This document shows positions 48,401 through 59,470 of a stretch of DNA of 64,000 bases, piece by piece (position 1 is the stretch's first letter; each line of letters starts with the position of its first letter). The notes beneath the pieces were generated by a model. It was given only the letters and a program-made list of their open reading frames with translations, had not been told where the DNA came from and did not search any database. The translations under genes and the position numbers were made by a program. Source of the stretch: Synanceia verrucosa (lineage: Eukaryota; Chordata; Actinopteri; Perciformes; Synanceiidae); assembly GCA_029721515.1 (NCBI GenBank), contig CM056563.1, positions 22,716,954 to 22,780,953 of the forward strand. The letters run 5' to 3'.

Positions 48401-51400
48401 TCACCTCATTATTAATACATGTCATCACTTCCAGAGTGTTGTGGAATCAGTTCTTGTGCTTCTTTATGGTAGTTGTTGAGCCGGCAGCTTCAGTGACCAG
48501 TGGCAAATAGTGAAACTATTAGTGTGGATGTGTTGGACTGGTGTCCTTGAATTGAACTTCACATTAGCATGGACAGAAATTCATAGCATTCATCAAAATC
48601 TTCATCACTGGAGCTTCTGATAGATTCCTTTTGAGAGTAACAGTCATTTTTTGATATCACAGAATTGAGTGCCAGATTTTAGAAACATTGTAAAGACTCC
48701 TTGGCTTTGGCTTTTGATTGATCCTGACTCAAAGTTCATTTGAGAGTTTTTTCGCTTACTTGTCGAACAGAGAGATATTAATATCTCACAAAACATTCTT
48801 TTATGTACCTTCCTTTAACAGTCGTAGAGTTTCTCTTCTGTTGTCATAAAAGTTGAATCTTTGTTCAAGAGCTAAATGTAAAAAAAAATGGTTCATTTGT
48901 TTGTGGAGGGTTTATAATATTCACTAATAGTGTGGGCTGGGCATTAAAAGGCTCATATTTGTTTTGGGATGATTCAGGTGATAGTCAGGATGATGGACCA
49001 GAGTTCTTAAAAATTATTTCATGATGACTGGTGCTTGTTTAACGATGCAGACCCCCCAACATCTCTGTGTCTAATTGTGCATTTCTGGTTTTATATCAAA
49101 ATTATTTCACTGTTATTTGAAATAAACTTACAGCGCTTTTCAGAACAGAGGCAGATATATAAGAGACGGTGAAGACAACATGTAAAATGAGGAGATACAG
49201 TCATGGAAAAAATTATTAGACCACCCTTGTTTTCTTCAATTTCTTGTTCATTCTAATATCTGGTACCACTAAACGTATAATACAATGAACACAACAAAAA
49301 ATGCAGCTGGTCATATAATACTTTATGTCCTATTTGACATTCTTAAGCTTAATTGATTCCCAGGGTATATAAGAGGCCATTTCATGTCACAAGCAGCACT
49401 GCACATGCAAAGGCCTAGAGTGGTTTCCTGCTTACATTCAAGCCGTAGCACAACTCAGAAGTTGTCAGCTCTCACATAATGCCTAAAACAAAAGAATTAT
49501 GTGAAGCAACAAAGGCAGCCATCTTGGCACTGCTGGAAATTGGCATGAGTGAGAGACAGGTAGCGAAAAAACTGAAGATCTCCAAGACAGCCGTTCATTA
49601 CAACAACAAAAACAAGCTGAACATGGCACTACCAAATTGCTACCTGGCCGTGGCAGGAAACGTCTTTCTACCCCACGAGATGACCGTGCACTCATCCGCT
49701 TCCTGTGTCAGGAATCGTCGTCAGACCTCCAGGGACCTTAAAAATGAGTGGGCACTGTCGAGAAATGTGACTTGCTCGGCAAGGACAGTTCGAAACCGAC
49801 TTGTTGAAGCTGGTTTGAAGTCACACAGAGCACGCAAGAAGCCCTTCATCAATGAAAGGCAGAGGAAGGCCCGGTTACTCTTTGCTCGAGACCACAAGGA
49901 TTGGACTGTTGATGATTGGGCTAAGGTTCTCTTCAGTGATGAATCCAATTTTGAATTGATGCCCACTCCAGCCAACTTACTGGTTAGGAGGAAGCCTGGA
50001 GAAGCTTACAACCCAGACTGTCTTGCCCCTACAGTAAAACATGGGGGTGGATCAGTCATGATCTGGGGTTGTTTCAGTCTGAGTGGAACAGGGCAAATGC
50101 AATTGTGTGAAGGCCGAATGAACCAGGTCAAGTACAGGACTACCCTTGAAAACAGTCTTCTTCCATCAGCTGGAAAACTCTTTCCTGCCTCGAATGACTG
50201 GATTTTCCAACAAGACAATGCCCCTTGCCACACGGCAAGGTCAGTTAAAGCCTGGATGGAGAACCACAACATTCGCACCATGCCTTGGCCTGCTCAATCA
50301 CCAGATCTTAATCCAATTGAAAACCTGTGGAAAATCATCAAACTCAAAATGGAGAACCACAAGCCCAAAAACAAAGAAAATTTGTTTGAATTTGTCCAAC
50401 AGGAATGGGCTGCTGTGACAGCAGAACAATGTCAGAAGCTGGTGGAGAGCATGCCAAGACGCATGGCTGCAGTCATCAAAAACAGTGGTTATGCACTCAA
50501 GTATTAACTCTTGTGTGTATCATGTGTTTAAAGCAAACAGAAAAGAAAACATGGAATGCTGAAAAGTAGTGTTTTTGGCGGTACAATGCCATAGCTATTG
50601 ATGTAAGAATTTAAGTAATTTTGGTTATCAAGAAAACCATGGAAAATGAATAATCCTCATGAGCTATTTTTGTTGTTATCATTATAATTGTCCAAACAAA
50701 TGTACCTTTAGTTGAGCCAGGCATTAAAATTAACAAGAAATTGAAGAAAACAAGGGTGGTCTAATAATTTTTTCCATGACTGTATAACAGATGTTCGTGA
50801 GCGATGCTCAAAGAAGATTCAGCATCTGGAGTTGTGTTTTTTTTTTGGGATTCATTCCAGGAAACTGTCCAGTGGAGATCTCTAAGAAAATCTAAGAAAT
50901 CCATTATGTTTTGCTTTTTGTCTGGCTGTCAGCTGCACATGTGCAACACTCCATTAATAACAGCAGCTGCTGTGTCGTCTGTATGTGGAAACAAGTGAAT
51001 GAGGCGGGATATTATGTCCTGGGTTTATCATGTGTTTAAAATGGGATTTGGACCAAAAGCAGGACTGAGCGATCAATAAATGTCGATTCTCACGGAATAA
51101 AAGAAAAATCAGCGATCATGTCCCTCTAGCTCAGAAAATCACAGGTGATTTTGCTTTTGTTAACTCTCTCTACAGGTTATATTGGTGGAGCAGGAAACTA
51201 TCTGGGAGCAAGCCTGGGTGCTGGAGGCTATGGAGCAGGTAATGTAGAGCACTGACAGCATCACACAGGAAACTGTTTTTGGCACCAGATGCAAATGGTG
51301 ATGTAGATTTACACTATAGTAAAGGATTCCCCTGCACTGCCTGCAGGTTTGGGACAGGGAGCCTATTTGGGCGGTGCAGCTGGCAAACTTGGAGGTACAC

Positions 51401-54400
51401 ATGCATTAAATTTTCTTTTTTTTTGTATAAATTCACTCTATTTTTTCCTTTTGCAGCACATCCTAAATCTCTCTCTGTCTCTCTCTAAATTAAAATCTCA
51501 GCTGCTGCTGCACTTGGACAGGGTGGGTATCCTTTAGTTGTCACTTGGTGAGGCGGTGGAATAATTCAATCATCTGTGTCCTTTTTTAAGCCTCTTACAC
51601 AAACCTAATAACATTATGCAGATGTCGAAGCAAAGGGAATCAGGATTTTTTCCTCCACATGAATTTTATTGTTCAAAATGTGAGGGAAGCCCAAATCAGC
51701 TGTTCCACTTACTTTGCCTTGTAAACCAGTCATTTACTTGTGAGTATATGTAGAAAACCTTTCTTTGAAGGTCACAGGAGAAGCTCCTTCAGTGGCTTCT
51801 TTTCCTTTCTGGTGAATAATTGATAGTGTTTTTAAAAATCAAAAGAATTACTCACAAACCATTTCAGTCATTGTGCTCTTGTGGAGTGCATCTCCTCTTT
51901 TTTTATTTGCATGAAAGTCAAAGTCGGGTCAAGTTGAATATTGATAACATTTAAAAAAAATGCAGGTGTAGTGAGTGTGAGTGTCCCATGCAGTATGTTT
52001 TGAATGTGTGTTATCACAGGTTACGGTGAGGGAGCTACAGGATACCTGGGCGCCATGGCAGGCAATGGCTTCGGTAAGTGGGGCAGTTCATCACAGAGAA
52101 CTTCAAATCATACCAGTCTAATTGAGTTACAATTTAAATATAGAAACAGAACTATATCCTTGAAACGTGACTAGTCTGCCTGCAATGACCGAAGATCACT
52201 CATCTTTTTGTTTTGGCGTCAAAATGACAGGAGTGACGGCGTTCAGTCAAGACAGGCTGATCCTTTGTGTTTAGTGACTTTCTTTGTTCTTTCTCTGAGA
52301 TTCTGAGGAGAAAACTTTGCAAACTGTGTGTAGAGGACTCTCTTGATGTTTTTTGGTTCTTGCTACTGTCAGAAAAGTCAATGAAATGATTCACGTTGAA
52401 TTATTTTTAAGAAGTACAGTGATTTGACATATAGCTCCTTCTGCCTCCAGGTTACGGGAATGGTTACAGCGATGGTCTCGGGGCTGGTGAGTGTCATTTA
52501 AAGAGAAAAGACGTGAGGTTAAGGAGGACTTACAGCGTCATTAGCCCACAGATATAATCATAATGCTAATTAGAGCTATGTTTCAGGGCTCGGTTACCCT
52601 TCAGAGTTAGCTGATGGTGCTGAGAACAAAGCAGGAAAGCGTGAAGGTAACACTTTTGGAGTGTTATAACCTGCTAAACCCACAACAGGTGATGGCACTA
52701 ACCTGTAACCTTTAACCTGCGACATTTTATCGCTGAAAAAATAAGAGGCCGGCAAGGAAGCCCACATGTCCAGTGTTGTGTTTTATCCACTGGGTGTAGC
52801 TATTGTCTCTTATTTAATGAAGCTGACCACATTATTCTGGTGGTTTCTGACTTCCTGCTCCTCTTGATGCTTTCTACACTCAAAGGTGTGAATCAGGTAA
52901 CAGATGAATACTGTCTCAGCTGCATTTTTAATGTTTCTTTCCTGATTTCCCAGCCCTCAGTACAGGAGGCTACGCTGCACCAGTGCAGGGGGCGTATGGT
53001 AAGAGATGACTCTTTTTTGTTCCTCTGGCTGCCATCACTAAGAAACACATGGAAATACTACAAGTGTGAATAGTGGAAAACAAACACTCAATAAGCTCAT
53101 ACAACTCACCAATAAGAGCTCCATATTTTCTGTTTTCTTGTGTCTGTTTTCTTTCAGGAGCACTTGGCGCAGGACTCGACTCAACTGGTGGCAAATATGG
53201 TGAGCAGTCCTGACAGGATGACTTCATCCTTCTGTCACACTATTAGTCACGTTTCGGTCAATGAGTCAGATTTGAACAAGTGGAGAGCAGCACAGAGCTG
53301 GCGTTCAACATGTGAAGTCTGATGACCTGATTTGTTTCCTTACAGGAGAAGCAGCTGCTCAGCTTCCTTATGGTAATGCTCCTGTGATTCCTACTGGACT
53401 GGAGGGTAAGACATGCATGTGCTTGCTTGCTTGATACTTATATGTATCATTGTAAAACATGTATAGTAATAAGAAGTTGTGTACTCATCTGTCACAGTTT
53501 CAAGGCCCTCAAAATGCTGAATGATACAATAACCAAAATGAAACTGACAGTAAAAGAAATGCTAACTAGAATCTCATTTTTTGCACCAAAGTCATCTGTC
53601 CTGTTTGTAATACGTAATGCATTTTTTCAGGTGATGGTGGCTACCCGTATCCTGCTCAGCAGCTCAACCTTGGAGCTGAAGGCGCTAAAACCGCCAACAA
53701 ATATGGTGAGAATGAGTGAGTGTGTGCATGTGTGAGAAACTGATGGAAAAATAACTGATGTGACAGGGTGTGATAATCCCCTCTTGAGGTTGGAAACAAA
53801 CAGATAATAGAATAAAATCTGACACTGCTGATTAATTACAAATGCAAACAAAAAGCGTGAACATGAAGGCTCTTTGATAGACAGCAGACATGTCTTATGA
53901 TCAGAGATGTATCTCTCATCATTGTAACCAAATATCTACATGTTTTGTGTTGTTTCAGGAGCTGCAGCAGGATATGGAGCTCAGCAAACAGGTGAATTTT
54001 CATGAACTCGCTCACCTAAAGAAACACAAAGCACAAGACCACTGCCAGAGCATCACATTTTAGTTCACAGAGGTGGCTGCATGAGCATGACCGTAATAAG
54101 TATTTTTAGCACTGCTATGTCTTGCATAATTGAGATTTGAATTTTTAAGCACACCCTTGATCTGCGCACATTTCTCCATCTAATCCTGAGGTCCATAAAC
54201 CATAAGATAAATGTGTGTTAAAAATGAATCTTTACTGTGTTGATAAGGTTATGGCGCACAGCTAGGAGCAACTCAAGATGCCCTGGGTAAGCAAGAAACC
54301 CTCAGACTTCCTCATTTATGATCGACTTCCACTCACTTTGCTGTTTCTGGTGACCTTATTAGTCGTGTTATCTTGCCCATCTCTAATATTACAGTTGCAG

Positions 54401-55176
54401 CACACAGTGTCCTGCACATTTTACAACAAAATAGCTTTCACATGTAATAACTGAGTGTTTTTTTTTTAAATATTACTGTGCTTTCACGCACATTTCCTCC
54501 TTAATGAAACAACTATTTTTGAAAATTAACACCCAAATGTCCTGTTTACATGGTCTGAACATGTACTTCTACTCAAATTGCTGTCACGCCAAAAGTACAA
54601 CTGCATGCATTATGGATTATTTTTCCACTCAAGTGTACGGAGCCTGCATAGAGAGTTGGCAGAGTCCTCAAATAAAAAGTCCAAGCCTGCTTTTGCAAGG
54701 TTCAACCAAGCTGTCCACATTCTGTTGCTGCTGCAGTTTCCTTCTGAGCACATTTCTAAAATTGAACTGATCCTTTCACAGGAGAGCAAGCTGGCAAATA
54801 TGGTGGTGTGAATGGTGCCCTTGGAAATGGCTACAAAGGTGAGTATGAAGGCAGGAATGTGTACAGTTAGTGCATGAAAGTTCAATCAGATCCATCCATT
54901 TGTCCTGATCTGGTATTGGTGTCCTCCTCCTCCATGTCCTCTTTGTCTCTGTCTTTAAATAGGCTAATTCAAATGACCTGGACTTCTTCAAGTGGATCAT
55001 TTCCTTATTGTGTTCAGTGTGATGTGTTTCTAAAGCTTTCTGTGTGTTTCACTCCATTTTGTCCTGTTGTGTTATCTGTTTTTGTTTCGTTTTATTCTTT
55101 TTAACCTCCTTGTCTTTGTCTGTTAGTGGACATTTGTCTTGTTGGTGCCCCACCAGTCTCATTCTGTCAACCCTGA
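42462..55176 (+). CDS. grep1: Secreted glycine-rich elastin-like matrix protein (GREP1-like), 24 exons
   Basis: Exons: 42462-42528, 43808-43855, 44182-44208, 44566-44625, 44712-44744, 45052-45126, 45245-45328, 45705-45734, 45908-45952, 47372-48202, 51176-51238, 51347-51394, 51502-51522, 52020-52073, 52451-52486, 52587-52646, 52954-52998, 53158-53199, 53346-53405, 53631-53705, 53959-53991, 54248-54286, 54782-54838 and 55127-55176. Every intron is phase 1 and internal exons are multiples of 3; the product is 660 aa. Exon 1 is a signal peptide (LLQTSLVLWLAQQTLQ). Short exons encode Gly/Leu/Tyr/Ala modules such as GTGMGLGTGLSNGLG. Exon 10 (277 codons) is Gln/Ser/Lys-rich. The tail has two cysteines. 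The gene name is inferred from elob and paqr4 synteny; an elastin-related gene is the alternative. AATAAA is at 55272. Confidence 0.75.
43983..44062. repeat. GCTAGC/GTTAGC-dense palindromic patch in grep1-like intron 2
   Basis: More than ten copies of GCTA/TAGC hexamer variants occur in 80 bp. A similar density is seen in elob intron 1 (about 19905-20370). The function is unknown. Confidence 0.4.
45360..45400. repeat. AT dinucleotide microsatellite
   Basis: An ATATATAT run lies in the intron after exon 7 of the grep1-like gene. Neutral length-variable repeat. Confidence 0.6.
49198..50782 (+). mobile_element. Tc1/mariner transposon in an intron of the grep1-like gene
   Basis: The terminal inverted repeats begin CAGTCATGGAAAAAATTATT on both ends and match perfectly for about 51 bp, then with a few mismatches. 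They are flanked by TA (49196-49197 and 50783-50784), the Tc1 target duplication. Length is 1585 bp. It sits between exons 10 and 11 in the host gene's orientation and leaves the splice sites intact. Confidence 0.95.
49479..50507 (+). CDS. Tc1-like transposase, DD34E, with an out-of-frame N-terminal stretch
   Basis: The frame is 342 aa. The N-terminal HTH is visible (EIGMSERQVAKKLKISKTAV), as is the second HTH (SARTVRNRLVEAGL). Catalytic residues are D154 (LFSDESNF), D246 (QQDNAPCH) and E281 (LNPIENLW); the 34-residue gap is the Tc1 DD34E spacing. Residues about 49-76 do not look like a Tc1 protein. In the neighbouring frame the same DNA (about 49622-49706) encodes a GRGRKR-type AT-hook-like segment. 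Two compensating frameshifts therefore probably damaged the DNA-binding linker while keeping the frame open. The copy is young but likely defective. Confidence 0.9.
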   Translation: MPKTKELCEATKAAILALLEIGMSERQVAKKLKISKTAVHYNNKNKLNMALPNCYLAVAGNVFLPHEMTVHSSASCVRNRRQTSRDLKNEWALSRNVTCSARTVRNRLVEAGLKSHRARKKPFINERQRKARLLFARDHKDWTVDDWAKVLFSDESNFELMPTPANLLVRRKPGEAYNPDCLAPTVKHGGGSVMIWGCFSLSGTGQMQLCEGRMNQVKYRTTLENSLLPSAGKLFPASNDWIFQQDNAPCHTARSVKAWMENHNIRTMPWPAQSPDLNPIENLWKIIKLKMENHKPKNKENLFEFVQQEWAAVTAEQCQKLVESMPRRMAAVIKNSGYALKY

Positions 55177-56050
55177 AGAGAACTGGTGGCGATTAATTAA
55201 CATAAATATGTGTCTCGGTGCCTCGATGTTTTAAAATAAATATTAAAATGATGATTTTACTGTTTTGATCCAATAAAGTATGTCTGTTATGAATCAATTG
55301 ATGCTGAATTGAAAAACACTGCAGACAATATTTATCTGCACACGTTGTTCTTCTAATGTGTCAGTGACGCCTCATCCGTGCACAGGAAGTTTTACCACTT
55401 CCTTTCTCATGTTGGGCAGCACCGTCTACAAACACACAAATACTCGAATGAAAACTAAAAGTAAAAGATGAAACACCAAATACTACAAAGAGTCCAGATA
55501 TTATGCTTTTATTCTGGATGGAAATCATGTCAGAAATCCATAAAATGATGATTAAAATTCATAAGACACACCAGGACGTGTTATAAATGTTTTTATATAT
55601 AATAAAACACTACAATCTGCAAACATCTTTCTATGTAAAAGCATGTAAAAAAAAGAGGCATAAATAAGTTTATAATTAAACGCTGCATTGAATGAAAATA
55701 GATGCTATCAGTCAAAGACGACATGATACAAATACACAGATTCAGTATATAAAACAACAAGTATCTTACATGGTGCTACTTTTGTTCCCATTTTGTTCTA
55801 AACATTTCTGCAATACTTTTCATCTGGATCTGCTGACTTCCGATCACCTACTCAAACAATATTCTTGTGTCTGGAAACTGTAAAATGCAGACTTGTGTTA
55901 AAATTACACTGAAGATATTGGCAAATTTAATAACTGATAAGTAGATATTTAAGTTTAAGCGTTAAAGCGTTTGCTTCAGCTCACCTCATCGATACTCAAG
56001 TAATGTTGCTATGTGAGTGTCGGTGAAGCCAAACATTATATTCTATCAAA
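55177..56050. other. Convergent 3' region of the grep1-like and perforin genes
   Basis: AATAAA signals for the plus-strand gene are near 55235 and at 55272. A minus-strand AATAAA equivalent at 55508-55513 may end the perforin transcript. No coding exon is supported. Confidence 0.5.
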
Positions 56051-58096
56051 CTATGGCATTTGGGCAGGAAGACTCTGGTTTCTCTGTGAGCTTGTTTCAT
56101 CCACAAACACGCCCATCTTGAGCAGGATGGCCTTTGGAACAGGATGTGCATGACGGGACACGTACAACATCTTCAGACTTTGGCTCATAGGCGAGGCTTT
56201 GTATTCTCGGCACATCTCTCCGCTCAGACTCGGAGCACATTTCACCTCCAGTTTGAAGAACAGCTGGCCGTGTTGCAGGTTGCAGAGATCCTCCTTGACT
56301 CCAGCAGACAGATGTTGCTCACATTCTCCCAACAGGTCGTCGTCCCAGTCGTTGTCCTGATCCCACACTTCAAATCTCACTTTATTTCCTGAGGATAAAT
56401 CCTGGGGGCCCAGGTCGACGACCATGGCCCAGTGTGGGTAGTTGTTGTTATAAATGACGGGGGAACGCCGCACCAACAGCCCGTTGACAGACACCTTGAC
56501 GTAGCCATCTGTGGCTGTGGTGTGGTCCCCCCACAGTCCAGCAGCTCGTTGTACAGTTATGATGACCCGTGCCATGCCCTTACGGGTCGGGCAGCAGTCT
56601 TGGTTAACAGCGGCTTCATTGTGGCATTGGCAGACGCAGGTGTCCCTTCGGTCGCTCTTGATGCCGGCCTGGCAGCGCTCACTGCAGTTCTTCCACAGGC
56701 CTTTCTCCAGGATGTAATGACTAATGGCAGAGCGCAGGTTCTTCCGGGCAGGATTGTTAGTAGGCAGTAGTTCGTGCAGCGAGTCCAGGGAATATGACAC
56801 TATATCTGGGTTTTGTGGCAAGGTGTTCAGCCATTCTTTGTAGGCTGCGGGATTTTTGTCAGCAGAGAAGAGAAGGTCTGTCTCTGTGGTATGACCTCCC
56901 TTTATTTCTGTGAACCTTCAGAGGAAAGAGTTGAGCCAACTTTCTGGTAGAAAATGGTCATTTATTCATACAAAAGTATGTAGATAAATAGAAAATGTGA
57001 CAGAATATAGGACAAGCTACCTGTCATTGAAGAGGCTGGAGAAGGACGCCTTACTCTCTGTCTTGTCAATGTCCTTCTTGCAGTGTTTTGATTGAGTTTT
57101 TAATGTAGCTTTGATGCTGGCGGACGCCTCGACCTCCAGGCACATCTGCACCTCCTCCATGCTGAGGCCCTGCAGGCTGGCCTGGCACTGCCTGATGCTG
57201 GTCACAGACTGAATACTTCCTCCCATCTTCACCTGGAGCCATACATTTAAACACTAATTTATTACCCCTGTTCATTATTTTGAAAATAGCGTATTGCTGT
57301 CATAATGATCGCTCACCTTGGTGATGTAATGGGTGCCGAAGTTGTCAATCAGTTTGTAGAAACGCTGCTTGTGTTCAGGGCTGTAGATTTTGGGGAGTTG
57401 TTTCACTGCTTTTTGAAATTCTCTGTGCAACTTGGGAGTGCCGGACACTCTGTAGCTGTTCACAGTGAGACCAAAGAAAAACTCAAACAGCTGTATATAA
57501 AAACATTTAATTTATCTTTACATGCTGGGGAGAGCGTGGAGAAAAGTTTCACCGTCTTCTTACCTGTAGAACTCACAGGACATGCTGTGGCTCGTGAAGC
57601 TGAACTTGTCGTTCTTCGTTTTTTCCATGGAGTATTCTGCCAGTTTAGATTGAGTACCAGCCAGCATCACTGAGCCGCTTTTTTCACCCACATTAACATC
57701 TAGATTGACCTGCCAGTTGTTGTCCACAGAGGAGGAGCTGGAGCTGACCAGAGACTCACTGGATCGGTGGAGGGTACTGCTCACTTTAGTGCTGCAGGAT
57801 TGCTTTGGTCTCCAGTCCACCACTGACAACGGGAGCTTTTGCCTTTTGTTCTCCAGATAGGGGTTGCTGCACAGGGTGCACGTTTTGTCCTTTCGTTTCC
57901 ACTGACTCATGTCGATCACAAAGGCTCCCTTTTGCTCCATTTTGGTGATATCAAAGCCTTCTCCGGCCAAATTGGTACCCGGAGCAAATTCTGCCTCCAC
58001 GCACTGTCTGGGCGTCCCGTCTGTGCATGACTGATGTGAACACTGAGGGAGGGACAGCAGGAGGCTGGCATAGATGCAAATATTCAACAGAAACAT
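56051..58096 (-). CDS. prf1: Perforin (MACPF plus C2 pore-forming immune effector)
   Basis: There are four coding exons: 58096 down to 57564, 57455 down to 57317, 57232 down to 57021, and 56915 down to 56051. Phases agree; the product is 582 aa, the usual perforin size. The start is chosen because its ATG follows an acceptor (CTCTTTTTCAG) and opens a signal peptide (LLNICIYASLLLSLPQC). The MACPF signature GTHYITK is at residues 218-224. A Cys-rich EGF-like segment is at about 372-403, and a C2 domain from about 410 with calcium-loop Asp clusters (TDGYVKV, WDQDNDWDDD). Perforin is stored in granules of cytotoxic lymphocytes and makes pores in target membranes in a calcium-dependent way. No break is seen. 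Fish have several perforin copies; which one this is cannot be told. Confidence 0.92.
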
Positions 58097-59212
58097 GTTG
58101 AGTTGGGTGATGGATGCAAACTGAGGGTTTATTCTGAAAAAGAGTAATTTCAGTTGAACAAACATGAGCAAGTGAGGCTATTCATTAGTACAACACTGCT
58201 ACCTGGTAATTGGACATAAAATGTTTTTCACCACACCTTCTTAAAGAAATCTTTGACATTTTTCATATCTGTAATTTAAGTTTGTGTCCCTTACATTTTA
58301 TATTGGACACTTTCACTTTTCCTTTTGATAAAGTGAGCTCAGTATTAGTTCATATTAATTGTAAGGCCTTTTGGCTTGAGGCATTTTGGTGAAAGTTTTT
58401 TTAACGAAGGAAATGCCTTCAGTGACCTCCGAAAACACGGAATATAGACATACATTCTGTTTGTAAGAAACAACGGCACAATATCTTTAAGTCTCTTCTT
58501 ATTTGCCACAAGAGCGTCAAGCACTGGATGTCCAAAAATGTTCTTCGGCTAAATGAGATAAAGACAAACGACTCTCAACGTGCTGGTCTGGATGTCACTT
58601 TTGAATCTGAAAATGTAAAATGTCACAAATGCCGTTATTAGTATTAACTTCTTCCTTCTTATTTTCGCTCTACTGTGAAAATAAAACCGTACCTGTCTGT
58701 TCCTCACCAGCAGCAAGAATAGAGACCAATGATACGATAATATAGAATTGATTTCAAGATTTTATCTCCTTTTTAAAACATCTTGGATCTCCTCAGCTTC
58801 TGTTTTGACTTTAGACTTCTTAGTTGTTCTGATCTGTTTCTCTTTACTTATCTACATTCTGACTCCAGAGGCAATAAAACGTTTAAATTTTCCAACTTTG
58901 CCTCCAGACTGTCAGTCCTTCTTTCTTTAAAAATCCTCTCTTAAGGCCAATCTTTTTCATAGTTGCGTTCGACTCTGTCTCTATCACAACTACGTGATTG
59001 ATTTGACCAACATTTGCTTTATTAATGTAAATATACATCGTTATACTTAAAGTGTCAATGCTTACTGATTTTTTCTACTATAGAATTACTGAATGATAAA
59101 CAGCAACAGTTTAGTGGATGCTTAATAGCTGAACACAGTATGAAGTAACTCACAGATGGCTATGCATATTCAAATAAAGTGAAAGACTATTTCAGCATCA
59201 GCTCAGACTCAC

Positions 59213-59470
59213 CTTCGTCTCGCCTGTTCACACTGACTCTGAGCCTGAATATCAATGCTTTGTGTTTTAAAGTCCAAACAGCAGGGCGGTAGGCGATGAG
59301 GGGGTGAGGTGACGGTGGTCTTTAAGAGAGCAAGGGGAAAAAGTGGTTTGACAGTTTCATCTGTGTTGAGCAGAGGGAGGAGCTGGTGCTCTGTAGACGA
59401 ACTGATAGACAATGACAACATGAAAGTGAGGCTGGCGTTCCAGTCAATAACGAAGACCACAAACCTGTCA
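59213..59470 (-). other. Possible non-coding first exon of the perforin gene
   Basis: A consensus donor (GAAG then GTGAGT on the minus strand) ends a minus-strand segment at 59213, about 1.1 kb upstream of the acceptor before the perforin start codon. The upstream boundary is not defined. Confidence 0.3.
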
